Positions 51,669 to 60,594 of a stretch of 64,000 bases of DNA are shown here, in pieces. Every line of letters begins with the position of its first letter. Positions within the stretch are counted from its first letter, which is position 1. Both the position numbers and the translations under genes were made by a program. The notes beneath the pieces are model-generated. The model saw only the letters and a list, made by a program, of their open reading frames with translations, searched no databases and was not told the DNA's origin. Origin of the DNA: Deltaproteobacteria bacterium (lineage in GTDB: Bacteria > Myxococcota > Kuafuiibacteriia > Kuafuiibacteriales > Kuafuiibacteriaceae); contig JADJBV010000002.1 of assembly GCA_016703535.1 (NCBI GenBank), positions 1,302,001 to 1,366,000 on the forward strand, in the 5' to 3' direction.

Positions 51669-52660
51669 AGGGCCAGATGCGAACTTTGACCCTGGTTCTG
51701 TTCCTGTTGATGGGGGCCTGCGAACAGCGGGCCGACGTCGGTGACCTGGCCGCCCGAGATGGCGGCGTGCCGAACCCGCCCCAAACGCCGACCGAACAGG
51801 TCACCGCGTTTTGCCAGGGGTTTTATCAGCGGATCTGTGAGGTGAGCGAGGTCTGTTGTGATCAGCCGGCGCGGATCTACGACACGGTGGCCCTCTGCGT
51901 AAACGATGAGAGCCCCCGTTGTGTCCGACAACTCCTGGGTGTGGAGGCGATCTCCGACGGCGCCATGGTCATCGACCAGGCCGCTTTGCCCGACTTTTAT
52001 CGGGCCTTGGAGGTCGAGCAAGACAGCTGTTTGGCCCGGGCCCACGCCCCGCCGCTCCGGGGGACCTTGGCCAGCGGCGCCGACTGCTCCCACACCGATC
52101 GGGATCTCACCTTCAGCCGGGCCTGCCAAGGCAACCTGACTTGCATCGTCGATCGGACCGAAGCCACCAACACCGGTGTTCGGTACGTGGGCCACTGCGG
52201 CGCGCCCTTGGCCGACGGCGCCAGCTGTGTGGTCACCGAAGGGGGTGAGTCGGGGTGCGGGGGGGATCGCTATTGCAACCTAACTTGCCAACCGCGTCGG
52301 GCCCGAGGCGAAAGCTGCACCGGCTCTCAGGCCTGTGTGTTGGGCCTGGCCTGCAACCAAGGGCTCTGCGGCTCCCAGAGCAGCAGCGGGCAAGATCCCG
52401 ACTACTACTGCCTCAAGTCAGCGCCGGCGTGCGCCAACTTTCCCATCGAATCCGGGACCGACGGCTGCAACCAGGAGTGGCAGTGCAGCGGCCGCCACCG
52501 GGTCGAGTGTGAGGCCAGCCAAGCGGGTGGCACCGAATACAACTGCCGTTGCTTCACCGACACCATCCCTGGGGCAACCTTCGTGAGTCAGGGCTACTGC
52601 GGGGCCGATCAGGGCACCCGAGCGGCCGCGGCCCGTTCGGGCTGTGGGTTCCCGATCTAG
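51665..52660 (+). CDS. Cys-rich lipoprotein in the ECF sigma operon
   Basis: 331 residues from ATG 51665, overlapping the previous stop. Signal with lipobox MGAC (Cys19). The mature part has about 28 Cys in modules like CQGFYQRICEVSEVCC, GDRYCNLTCQPRRARGESC and CVLGLACNQGLC, as in the lipoprotein at 49093. It is likely a disulfide-bonded surface protein whose level or state could be sensed by the sigma/anti-sigma pair it is coupled to. Two GCAAC-N4-CTTGC palindromes lie in it at 52131 and 52275. Confidence 0.82.
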   Translation: MKGQMRTLTLVLFLLMGACEQRADVGDLAARDGGVPNPPQTPTEQVTAFCQGFYQRICEVSEVCCDQPARIYDTVALCVNDESPRCVRQLLGVEAISDGAMVIDQAALPDFYRALEVEQDSCLARAHAPPLRGTLASGADCSHTDRDLTFSRACQGNLTCIVDRTEATNTGVRYVGHCGAPLADGASCVVTEGGESGCGGDRYCNLTCQPRRARGESCTGSQACVLGLACNQGLCGSQSSSGQDPDYYCLKSAPACANFPIESGTDGCNQEWQCSGRHRVECEASQAGGTEYNCRCFTDTIPGATFVSQGYCGADQGTRAAAARSGCGFPI

Positions 52661-52718
52661 GACGCTCCGGTGAAAGGGGAGGTGACGGGACCTCGCACCT
52701 TCGCTATCACTTTGCTCC

Positions 52719-54347
52719 ATGCGTCCGGCACCCCGGGCCCTGATCGTGTTCGCCTTGGCTGGTTGTGCCCATCGTGGCCCCGCCGGTCCGGTTTCGGCCA
52801 CCATCTTGGCGATCAACGACTTCCACGGCTACTTGCAGGCTCCGAGCGACGGGGTCCACACCCCCGACGGTGAGGTCCAGGCCGGTGGGGCCGCGGTCCT
52901 GGCGGCGCACTTGGCCTTCGTCAAGGCCGCTCAGCCCAACACGGTGGTCGTCGCGGCGGGGGATCTGATCGGCGCCAGCCCGCTGATGTCGGCGCTTTTT
53001 CACGATGAGCCGACCATCGAGGCCATGAACCTGATGGGCCTCGACATCTTGGGTGTGGGCAACCACGAGTTCGATGAGGGGCTCAATGAGCTCCTCCGGA
53101 TGAAGCAGGGCGGGTGCCACCCGGTCGATGGTTGTCGAGGCAGCCAACCCTTCGAGGGCGCACGCTTCGAGTTTTTGGCGGCCAACGTGCGGCGGGCTCA
53201 AGAAAAGGAGACCATCTTCCCACCCTATTCGATCCGGGAGATGGGCGGGGTGCCGGTGGCCTTCATCGGCCTCACCTTGGAAGACACGCCCGGGGTGACG
53301 CCGCCGACGGTCGCCGATCTCGCCTTCGCCGACGAGGCCGACTCGGTGAACGCCTTGGTCCCCGAGCTGTTGGCCAAAGAGGTCCGGGCGATCGTGGTGG
53401 TGCTCCACGAAGGTGGGCTCCCCAAAGGCAACTACGATCAGTGTGAAGGGATGTCGGGCCCGCTCCTGCCGATCTTGGAGCGCCTCCACCCCGAGGTCGA
53501 CGTGGTGGTCACCGGCCACACCCACCAGGCCTACAACTGTCGGATCGGCGGCCGGGTGGTGACCAGCGCGGGCTGCTACGGCCGGCTCTACACCCAGATC
53601 GATCTGCGCCTGGATCCGGCGACCCATCAGGTCCTTTCGGCCGAGGCCCACAACCACATCGTCACCCAGGATCGACCCGGTGAGCCGCCGGTCGAGGCTT
53701 TGGTGGACCGTTATCAACTGTTGGCGGCGCCGATCGCCAACCGGGTGGTGGGGCACATCAAAGCCGAGATCAACAAACGCCCCAACCTGGCCGGTGAGTC
53801 GGCCTTGGGCAACCTGATCGCCGACGCTCAGCTGGAAGCGACCGCGGCCCCCGAAAACGGAGGCGCGGTGCTCGCCTTCATGAACTCGGGCGGAATTCGG
53901 ACCGGCTTGGACTTCACCAAAAGCGGCGAAGAGTCGGAAGACGGCCTGGTCACTTACGGCGAGTTGTTTGCGGTCCAACCCTTCGGCAACACGGTGGTGA
54001 CCTTAACTTTGACCGGTGATCAACTGCTCCAGTTTTTGGAGAACCAGTGGGAGGGAGGTTCGGCTCCGCGCTTCAGCCAGGTCTCTCACACCCTGCGTTA
54101 TCGCTGGGATCCCGAGGCCCCCGATGGTCAACACGTCGAGGTCGCCTCGGTGCAGATCGCCGGGCAGCCGCTCGATCGTAAGGCCAAATATCGGATCGCG
54201 GTGAACAGCTTCATGGCCCAGCGGGGTGTCTTGGCGGCTGGCGAAGATCTGCGGAACGGCCCACCGGACATCGAGGCCTTCGAGGCCTACTTGAAGCGTC
54301 ACTCGCCGTTGGTGCCGCCGACCCTGGAGCGGATCCAACGACGGTGA
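52719..54347 (+). CDS. 5'-nucleotidase/UDP-sugar hydrolase-type lipoprotein
   Basis: 542 residues. Lipobox LAGC (Cys16). The metallophosphoesterase domain (about 25-330) has NDFHGYL, GDLIGAS, GNHEFDEG, LHEGG and GHTHQAY; the 5'-nucleotidase C-terminal domain (about 340-510) has NLIADAQLEA, NSGGIRTGLDF and QPFGNTVVTLTLTGDQLLQF. It probably removes phosphate from extracellular nucleotides in the periplasm or on the surface. Two metal ions are expected from the ligand set. Confidence 0.92.
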   Translation: MRPAPRALIVFALAGCAHRGPAGPVSATILAINDFHGYLQAPSDGVHTPDGEVQAGGAAVLAAHLAFVKAAQPNTVVVAAGDLIGASPLMSALFHDEPTIEAMNLMGLDILGVGNHEFDEGLNELLRMKQGGCHPVDGCRGSQPFEGARFEFLAANVRRAQEKETIFPPYSIREMGGVPVAFIGLTLEDTPGVTPPTVADLAFADEADSVNALVPELLAKEVRAIVVVLHEGGLPKGNYDQCEGMSGPLLPILERLHPEVDVVVTGHTHQAYNCRIGGRVVTSAGCYGRLYTQIDLRLDPATHQVLSAEAHNHIVTQDRPGEPPVEALVDRYQLLAAPIANRVVGHIKAEINKRPNLAGESALGNLIADAQLEATAAPENGGAVLAFMNSGGIRTGLDFTKSGEESEDGLVTYGELFAVQPFGNTVVTLTLTGDQLLQFLENQWEGGSAPRFSQVSHTLRYRWDPEAPDGQHVEVASVQIAGQPLDRKAKYRIAVNSFMAQRGVLAAGEDLRNGPPDIEAFEAYLKRHSPLVPPTLERIQRR

Positions 54348-54433
54348 ACAAATCCTGGCTCGTGGGGTGTTGGCTCGGGCCAACTCCGGCGGCCGGCTGG
54401 CAACATTGACCTTGGGGCGCCGAACATCCGGCC

Positions 54434-56233
54434 ATGTTCAGGCGTGCCCACCCCACCACCCGAGAAGGCCGCTGGTTCAGCCCGAACCCGAAGGGCGGCG
54501 CCTCATCCCCGGTAAAAGCAGGGCCATTCGCGACGAGCGAGCAGGCGGGCCCGGTGCATGCGGGCGCCCCAGAGCTCGCGGCGGGGGAGGTGATCCGTCC
54601 GCTCCATCGAGCACATCGCGCCACGGTGGCGCAGTCGGTGGCTGGAAGCGACAGCGGGCATCACCGGTCTTGGGCGGGGGTGTTGTTGGGGGCGGTGTTG
54701 TTGTTCTCGCCGCCGGGGATCGGGGCTGGGTTGGACTCACGAACCCTCGATGGCGCCGCCGCACCGCAGGTCGTCGTCTCCACACCGGCGAGTCTTCGCC
54801 GTGACCTTCATCGGCTCCCGACCATCCCCGCCGGCGCGAGCGAAAAGTTCCGCCAGATCATGCTCAAGGTGGTGCCTCGAGCTCACCGAGGAACCGTCTC
54901 GGCCGAGTGGATGGCGGTCTCGGCCAACGTCGCGGATCACACGGTGGCGATCGAGCCACAACAGGTCTTCCGCACCATGGGGCACCTGATCGAAAACGCT
55001 CGATACGACGTCGCCTTCCAGACCTTCGCCTGGCACGCCGAATCGGATCCCGCGAAGGAGCTCTTCGCCGCCATCTCCCGGCTCAACCAGAATCGGCGCT
55101 TGTCGCCGGAGGGGCCGCCGGTCGTGGTGCGGTTGCTGATCGACACGATGGACTCCGGCCTCAACGGGAACGGCCCGACGTCCCAAGTGATGCGGGGCAT
55201 CGAAAAGGCAGTGCGAGCGTTGGCGTTGGATCCCCGTCGAGTGCGGGTCGAGGTCGCGGCCCACCGCCACTCGTTGGTGGGTTCACTCCACTCCAAGTCC
55301 CTGGTGGTGGACGGCGTGGTCGCGGTGGTCACTGGGGCCAACGCCAACCACAACGACAACTTCGACGACGGCGAACATGACGCCGGCTTTGTCCTTCACG
55401 GCGCGGTGGCCCGTGGGCTCCTCTCCGACTTCGATCACGCTTGGCTGAGCGGTGAAGTCTGGACCTGCGGGACCGAATATCCGCGGATCCGTACGGTCAA
55501 GGGCCATCCGGGCGAACGGCGACAGGACTGCCTGGACCGCCCCGATCGGATCAGGCACCTGGTCCAACCGCTGCCGAAAGTCCCGCGGCGCCTGGAGGTG
55601 CCGATGTTGGTGCTCGGCAAACCTCCCGAGAACAACCCCTTCGACACCAACGAGATCCAGAACCCTCTCGCCCAAGGCATTTTGGAGGCCTTTCGCATTG
55701 GGCAGCTGATCCGGATCATGACCCCCAACCTGAACGACCAGGTGGTGGTCGAGAGCCTGACCCAAGCCGTGCTCGAGGGGCGCCGAGTGCAGGTGTTGAT
55801 GGGGCGTGGTTATGAAGACTTCGGCCAGTCGGCCCCCGGACAGGGTGGGACCAACGAAGAGGTGGTGGCTGAACTTTATCAGGATCTGCAGAGGCGGGGC
55901 GTGACCGACGCCTGCGAGCGGCTGCAGATCCGCTGGTACAGCCACGACGGGACCAAAGCGGTGGAGGGCAACGGCCCTCACGCGACCCATGTGAAGGCCG
56001 TCTGGATCGACGATGAGTTGGTGCTGGTGACCTCCAAAAACATGGACACCCAGTCCTGGCGACACTCGCGAGAGATCGGGGTCCTGGTGGACAGCCCCGA
56101 AGTGGCCCAGGCCTGGGCGCGGGCCCTGTTCCTGCCCGACTTCGAGCGCTCCTTCGTCGTGGATGAGTGTCGGCTCCCCAAGTGGGCCGCCGTTCCTGCC
56201 AGGCCCAGTCCTTTGATAGGCTTCGGCAAGTGA
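54434..56233 (+). CDS. Phospholipase D-like exported protein
   Basis: 599 residues as drawn from ATG 54434; the N-terminal 65 residues are Arg/Pro-rich and may be non-coding, and GTG at 54626 or 54638 would place the hydrophobic segment (SWAGVLLGAVLLFSPPG) as a signal peptide. Two HKD halves are visible: HSK at His286/Lys288 (SLHSKSLVVDG) and HVK at His519/Lys521 (HATHVKAVWIDDELVL), each followed by a G/S-N-x-N or S-K-N-M strand. The enzyme should act on phosphodiester bonds of lipids or nucleic acids outside the cytoplasm. Its stop overlaps the MAPEG start. Confidence 0.82.
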   Translation: MFRRAHPTTREGRWFSPNPKGGASSPVKAGPFATSEQAGPVHAGAPELAAGEVIRPLHRAHRATVAQSVAGSDSGHHRSWAGVLLGAVLLFSPPGIGAGLDSRTLDGAAAPQVVVSTPASLRRDLHRLPTIPAGASEKFRQIMLKVVPRAHRGTVSAEWMAVSANVADHTVAIEPQQVFRTMGHLIENARYDVAFQTFAWHAESDPAKELFAAISRLNQNRRLSPEGPPVVVRLLIDTMDSGLNGNGPTSQVMRGIEKAVRALALDPRRVRVEVAAHRHSLVGSLHSKSLVVDGVVAVVTGANANHNDNFDDGEHDAGFVLHGAVARGLLSDFDHAWLSGEVWTCGTEYPRIRTVKGHPGERRQDCLDRPDRIRHLVQPLPKVPRRLEVPMLVLGKPPENNPFDTNEIQNPLAQGILEAFRIGQLIRIMTPNLNDQVVVESLTQAVLEGRRVQVLMGRGYEDFGQSAPGQGGTNEEVVAELYQDLQRRGVTDACERLQIRWYSHDGTKAVEGNGPHATHVKAVWIDDELVLVTSKNMDTQSWRHSREIGVLVDSPEVAQAWARALFLPDFERSFVVDECRLPKWAAVPARPSPLIGFGK

Positions 56234-56649
56234 ATAGCCCGATCCTCGCGCCGGTCGTCGTTTTGGTCGCATGGTCCATGGTGATGTGGGCCTGGATGTA
56301 CGCGACCCGCCTCCCGGCGATGTTCGCGATGCGCATGAAGTTGGACCCGACGGCCCCTCGAGGTGAGCAGATGAACCAGCTGCCTGCTTCGGTGCGCTGG
56401 AAAGCCGACAACTACAACCACCTGATGGAGCAACCGACGCTCTTCTACGCGATCACCTTGAGCTTGGCGCTCCTCGGCCAAGGCGACGGCGTGAACTTGC
56501 AGCTCGCCTGGGGTTACGTTGGGCTGCGGGTGGTGCACAGCCTGCTGCAAGCGCTGATCAACAAGATCCAGGTCCGCTTCGCGCTCTTTTTTCTGTCCTC
56601 CTTGTTGCTGCTCGGCTTGATCGCCAACGCCCTCCGCGCCGTGTTTTAA
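56230..56649 (+). CDS. MAPEG-family membrane protein
   Basis: 139 residues from GTG 56230, whose TG forms part of the upstream TGA stop. Four helices; the family motif is visible as NYNHLMEQPTLFYAITLSLA, followed by AWGYVGLRVVHSLLQALINK. MAPEG members conjugate glutathione or act on eicosanoid-like lipids; here the partner enzyme is the PLD-like protein it is coupled to, so lipid modification is plausible. Confidence 0.85.
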   Translation: MNSPILAPVVVLVAWSMVMWAWMYATRLPAMFAMRMKLDPTAPRGEQMNQLPASVRWKADNYNHLMEQPTLFYAITLSLALLGQGDGVNLQLAWGYVGLRVVHSLLQALINKIQVRFALFFLSSLLLLGLIANALRAVF

Positions 56650-57995
56650 CGGCACGGAATCATCGGGAAGGGCTTGGGACGGTGCAACCAGACCGCGTCC
56701 AGGTGCCCACCGTCTTTGCGGCGGGGTGCGGCCAAAAGGTCGGGCCCCATCGGCAAAAGTTCGATGAACTCGATGGCGATCGACTCGTCGAGAGGGCAGT
56801 AGGCCGCTTGTTCAGGGTGGTATTGGACGGTCAAGCCGCCGAAACCGCCGCCGGTGATGAAGCCGTTGCCGAAGGGCGCAAAAGCCCGGGCGTCGTGTTC
56901 GAGGCCGCTCCTGCTGAGCTCCTGCCAATCACCCGGGCGCCTGCGCTCAAAGATCCGACCGAACTCGGTGCCGGCCAAGGGCCCAAAACCTGGCACCAAC
57001 CCCGCCGAGCGAGTTTTGTCCCCGATCCGGGGGATCTCGGGGCGCAGGTTGCCGTTTTGGTAGAAGAAGATCTCTTGGTTGTTGCCCGGCACCACCAAAA
57101 GCTCCGCGGGGCCAAGCCGCAACAGATCGATCGCCCCGTCGGTGCTGGCCCCCTCGGTCTCGGCCACCACCTCCCATCGTTCGCCGTCGTAACGTTCCAG
57201 GGCGCTGGTGATCGAATAGAGGTAAAGTTCGAAGGGCTCTTCGGGCCGGGACACCACCAGCCGTCCGCCGAAAGGGGGCGCTAGGGCCGGTGGGAGGACC
57301 AGGTTGCCAGCCGGGACGAAGCCCCGGGCCAGGTCACCACGGTAGGCCGCCCCGGTGGTGGTCACGATGAACAACTCGCCGGATTCGGATCGGACCCCCG
57401 CGAGGTAAGGCACCGCCGGTAAGGCGCTGAGGGTGGTACCGCCCCGCTCGACGATCACCGGGGGCACCGGCCGATCGAAGCCGAAGAGGGCCCGCTCATC
57501 GTCGAGGGCGATGGCGAAGGTGACCCGGGCGTCGACCTCGGTGCCCGGGAGCGGGATCCGCTCGGCCACCAGTGCTTCACAGCGGGCGTCGGCCCGAGGT
57601 TCGGTCAACCGAAGCCGCTCCAGCTCGGGATCGGGTGCGGTCAACTCTCTCCAGGTGGCTTCGGTCCCCGGCGCTTCGGTCGCGGCCCACACCGCCTGAG
57701 CCCGGGTCCAGGGGTGCAGGCTTCCGTCGGGGCTGAGCTGGGCGCCGGCCGGCGGCACCCCCAACCACGCCAAGGAACACTCGTAGTAGGCCACATAAAG
57801 CTGAAGGTTCGCGTCCCCGTCCAGGTCCAGCGCGAGGGCCTTTTCAGCGGTGAAGTCGGTGGCCAAGGTCTGAGCGCCGCCGTTGGCCCCGACCGCGACC
57901 ACGATCGCCGAGGTCCCGTCCCGAGGCGGCACGTGGAGCTCAACCGAACTGGGGCTGCAGGCGATCAGCAAGGTGCACGACCAGGCCCCCCTCAT
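56646..57995 (-). CDS. Hypothetical lipoprotein, probably beta-propeller
   Basis: 449 residues. Very short signal with lipobox LIAC (Cys13). The body contains repeated short strands with Tyr/Trp and Gly turns (ELFIVTTTGAAYRGDLARGF, ELYLYSITSALERYDGERWE, ELLVVPGNNQEIFFYQNGNL), as in propeller blades; about five to six such units are seen from residue 180 on. No enzyme motif. Its stop overlaps the convergent MAPEG stop by 4 bases. Confidence 0.75.
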   Translation of the reverse strand: MRGAWSCTLLIACSPSSVELHVPPRDGTSAIVVAVGANGGAQTLATDFTAEKALALDLDGDANLQLYVAYYECSLAWLGVPPAGAQLSPDGSLHPWTRAQAVWAATEAPGTEATWRELTAPDPELERLRLTEPRADARCEALVAERIPLPGTEVDARVTFAIALDDERALFGFDRPVPPVIVERGGTTLSALPAVPYLAGVRSESGELFIVTTTGAAYRGDLARGFVPAGNLVLPPALAPPFGGRLVVSRPEEPFELYLYSITSALERYDGERWEVVAETEGASTDGAIDLLRLGPAELLVVPGNNQEIFFYQNGNLRPEIPRIGDKTRSAGLVPGFGPLAGTEFGRIFERRRPGDWQELSRSGLEHDARAFAPFGNGFITGGGFGGLTVQYHPEQAAYCPLDESIAIEFIELLPMGPDLLAAPRRKDGGHLDAVWLHRPKPFPMIPCR

Positions 57996-58047
57996 GGGCC
58001 CATGGTGCGCCTGGCGCGGCCGGGAAGGAAGTCAGGCCCGACCGGGC

Positions 58048-58704
58048 TCAGAGGCGAGACGCGGTGGCGGGGAGGTGGCGCCAACGTTCGCCCACCCCGG
58101 GCGGCACCGGATCTTGGCCGAGCAGCCGATCTTCGAGGGACGGCAAGGCGTCGACGCCCCAAAAAAGTTCACCGTCGGCGATCATCGTCGGCACGCCAAA
58201 GACCTGCTCCTTGATCGCGGCTTCGGTTTGAGCTCGGAGGGCAGCCTTGTTGGGGAGGCTCTCGGCTTGTTCGAGGAGCGCTGGGGCGTCGAGCCCTAGG
58301 CCGCTCAAGATCCGCGACACGGCTTCCGGGGTCTCCACGCCTCCACCACCGGCCCAGGTCGCGGCGTAGAAGGCGTCGATGATCCGTCGCTGCACCTCGA
58401 GGTCCAAAGGCAAAGTGCTGACCCGCAGCGCCAACAACGGGTTGAACGGGTGGCTAGGCGGGGCCTCCAGCGGTGGCAGGCCGTAGCGGTGCGCCTTTCG
58501 ATAGGCGTCCTTGAAGGTGTAGATGCGTTTGGCCGGGATCTCGGCGGGCCCTTTTTGGCCGTGGTGGTTGAGCAGCGCGGCGAACAACACCGGGATCGGC
58601 GCCACCGTTCGTCCGTGTCGGGCGGCGATGGTGTGGATTTGGGTCCACGCCACATAGGCGTATGGGGAGATGTAGTCGAAGTAGAACCGCACGGGCTCGC
58701 TCAT
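58048..58704 (-). CDS. DsbA-family oxidoreductase / 2-hydroxychromene-2-carboxylate isomerase type
   Basis: 218 residues from ATG 58704 (AGGGGAAG upstream). It begins VRFYFDYISPYAYVAWTQIH, where the redox CxxC of DsbA is replaced by SPYAY, as in 2-hydroxychromene-2-carboxylate isomerases and kappa-class glutathione transferases. GVFGVPTMIADGELFWGVD near the end is the cis-Pro region (VPT). It is therefore a glutathione-dependent isomerase or transferase rather than a thiol oxidase. It is cytosolic because no signal is present. Confidence 0.9.
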   Translation of the reverse strand: MSEPVRFYFDYISPYAYVAWTQIHTIAARHGRTVAPIPVLFAALLNHHGQKGPAEIPAKRIYTFKDAYRKAHRYGLPPLEAPPSHPFNPLLALRVSTLPLDLEVQRRIIDAFYAATWAGGGGVETPEAVSRILSGLGLDAPALLEQAESLPNKAALRAQTEAAIKEQVFGVPTMIADGELFWGVDALPSLEDRLLGQDPVPPGVGERWRHLPATASRL

Positions 58705-58829
58705 GATCTTCCCCTGAGCCTCGGGTCGAGCCTGGTCAAGGGAGCATGTGGCCGAGACATCACAGGCGGCCTTCCCGCGTCTTTTCAGCGTCGGGTGCGG
58801 GCCCGCATGGTCCGGGCATGGAGGCATTC

Positions 58830-60257
58830 ATGCGACCAAGGACCCTGCTCCTCTTGATGTCGGGCGCGGCGGCGTGTGCGCCGGGCGCGATCGGCGAACC
58901 GGCCCACGATGGCCACGGGCCCGAGGTGACCGTCACGGGTCCCCGGGTGATGACCGAGTTCCCCCTCGATGAAGGCCACTACGTCTCGCCGCTCCTCGAG
59001 CTGGAGGAGCCCGGCACCCGGGTGGCGTTGATGTTGACCTTGGCCGAGTCGGGGCACCCGACGCCGATCGAGGTCCGGGCGCAAGGTGCGGACGGTCCCG
59101 GCGCCTGGATCCCGCTGGTGACGATCTTCCACGAAGAAGAGCTGAGCGTGGCTCGGGCCGATCTGCCGGAGGCCGCGAGTGCGGTCCAGATCCGGGTGCC
59201 GGCCCAAGACGCCGAGCGGATCGCAGTGTTGACCTACAGCGCCTCCACCCCCGATCCGGCGACCTTGGATGACGCCGCCAGCGTGGACACCACCTCCCGA
59301 GGCCTCAGCGCCGACTTGGCCGCCGCCGGGATCTTGCCCCGATCGGCTTGGGGTGCCCGGCCTCGACGTTGTTTCAGCAACGATCGACCCAAGGAGCGGA
59401 TGGCCATCCACCACACCGCCAGTGCCCGCAGCTCCCGGGGCGCCTACGAGCCGTTGTTGCGTCAGACCCAGGCCTATCACATGGACGGCCGCGGTTATTG
59501 CGACGTCGGTTATCACTTCTTCGTTACCGCCGACGGTCGAGTCTGGGAGGCCCGAGACGTGAGTGCGGTCGGCGGACACAGCGGCAACTATAACGGCGGC
59601 AACATCGGCATCGTTTTGGTCGGGTGTTTTGATTCGTCTTCGGCCTGCAACGGCTTGGGGGGCGCCGAACCGCCGAACGCGATCGTCCAAGGTACGGCCC
59701 ACGCGGTGGCGGTGTTGGCCAACCGCTTCGGCATCCCGATCAACGCCGATCGGATCAAGGGCCACGGCCAGCAGCCCTACCAACAGACCGCCTGCCCCGG
59801 CGATCGGATGCGGGCCCGCCTGGAAGAGATGCGGGCCATCGCCCGAGGCGGCAGCCAACCGCCGACCCAACCGCCGCCGACCCAACCTCCGGTGCAACCG
59901 CCGCCCGCGGGGTGTGGCGCCCTGGGGATCAACGCGGGGCTGGTCCCCAACCAAGGCGTGACCTCCTGCGGTGGCGGCTACACCTTCGTGCACCAAGGAG
60001 ACGGCAACGTGGTGCTCTACAACAACTTCACCGGTCGGGCCTTGTGGAACACCGCCACCCACGGGCGCGACACCGACCTCTTGGTGATGCAGGGCGACGG
60101 CAACCTGGTGTTGTACGGGCCGGGCGGTCGGGCCTTGTGGAGCACCGGCACCCACGGGAACCCGGGCGCAACCTTGGCGGTGCAGGACGACGGCAACGTG
60201 GTGATCTACACCGCGGGGGGCCGGGCGATCTTCGCCACCGGCACCCAGGGGCGATAG
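58830..60257 (+). CDS. Lipoprotein fusing PGRP-type peptidoglycan amidase with a bulb-type (B) lectin domain
   Basis: 475 residues from ATG 58830 (GGAGG 5 bases upstream). Lipobox AAAC (Cys16). Residues about 30-150 are a beta domain of unknown type. About 165-340 is an N-acetylmuramoyl-L-alanine amidase of the PGRP/Amidase_2 kind: RSAWGARP, AIHHTAS (His194 as zinc ligand), YCDVGYHFFV, KGHGQ (His312) and TACPG (Cys322). A PPTQPPPTQPP linker leads to a bulb-type lectin domain (about 365-475) with three QxDxNxVxY sites: HQGDGNVVLY, MQGDGNLVLY and VQDDGNVVIY. It should bind mannose-rich glycan and cut peptidoglycan on a target or neighbouring cell. The last 34 bases of the gene region are repeated at 62329. 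Confidence 0.93.
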   Translation: MRPRTLLLLMSGAAACAPGAIGEPAHDGHGPEVTVTGPRVMTEFPLDEGHYVSPLLELEEPGTRVALMLTLAESGHPTPIEVRAQGADGPGAWIPLVTIFHEEELSVARADLPEAASAVQIRVPAQDAERIAVLTYSASTPDPATLDDAASVDTTSRGLSADLAAAGILPRSAWGARPRRCFSNDRPKERMAIHHTASARSSRGAYEPLLRQTQAYHMDGRGYCDVGYHFFVTADGRVWEARDVSAVGGHSGNYNGGNIGIVLVGCFDSSSACNGLGGAEPPNAIVQGTAHAVAVLANRFGIPINADRIKGHGQQPYQQTACPGDRMRARLEEMRAIARGGSQPPTQPPPTQPPVQPPPAGCGALGINAGLVPNQGVTSCGGGYTFVHQGDGNVVLYNNFTGRALWNTATHGRDTDLLVMQGDGNLVLYGPGGRALWSTGTHGNPGATLAVQDDGNVVIYTAGGRAIFATGTQGR

Positions 60258-60263
60258 TCGGGG
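60230..60263 (+). repeat. Left copy of a 34-base direct repeat (3' end of the amidase-lectin gene)
   Basis: Covers the last codons (TGTQGR and stop) of the amidase-lectin gene plus TCGGGG after it. The right copy (62329-62362) matches at 30 of 34 bases by hand alignment. The two copies bound a segment of about 2.07 kb. Confidence 0.7.
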
Positions 60264-60594
60264 CTGCCGGCCTTCCGGTTCATCCACCGCAACGGCGAAG
60301 ACCAGCACCCCAACCATCGCCAGAGCAATGGGCGAGTGGTCGCTCAGGCAGGCTGCACCGGCTCCCAGAGCGAAGATGCCGCGCCGAGGGTAGCCATGGA
60401 CGCGTCCGAACAACGACGACGCTCGCCAGTACCCGGACGCGGCGCCTTGAAGTCACAGGATGGAGGGTGACGAGGTCTTCCTCACCAACGTCGAGGTGCA
60501 GTTCCCGAAGAACCGGCGAGACTGCTGGAGGGCCTGGCTGCTCGAGGCCTACTGACTTCGCGGAGTACAAACGCCTGCGCGGGGGCTGGTGAAC
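60264..60594. other. Non-coding or decayed stretch at the start of the repeat-bounded segment
   Basis: No convincing full gene. A 31-codon open frame at 60460-60555 on the plus strand (starting MEGDEVFLTNVEVQF) has good start and stop but no recognised family. On the minus strand around 60300-60400 a short hydrophobic run (ALAMVGVLVFAVAV) looks like a fragment of a membrane protein. Both could be remnants. Confidence 0.4.
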
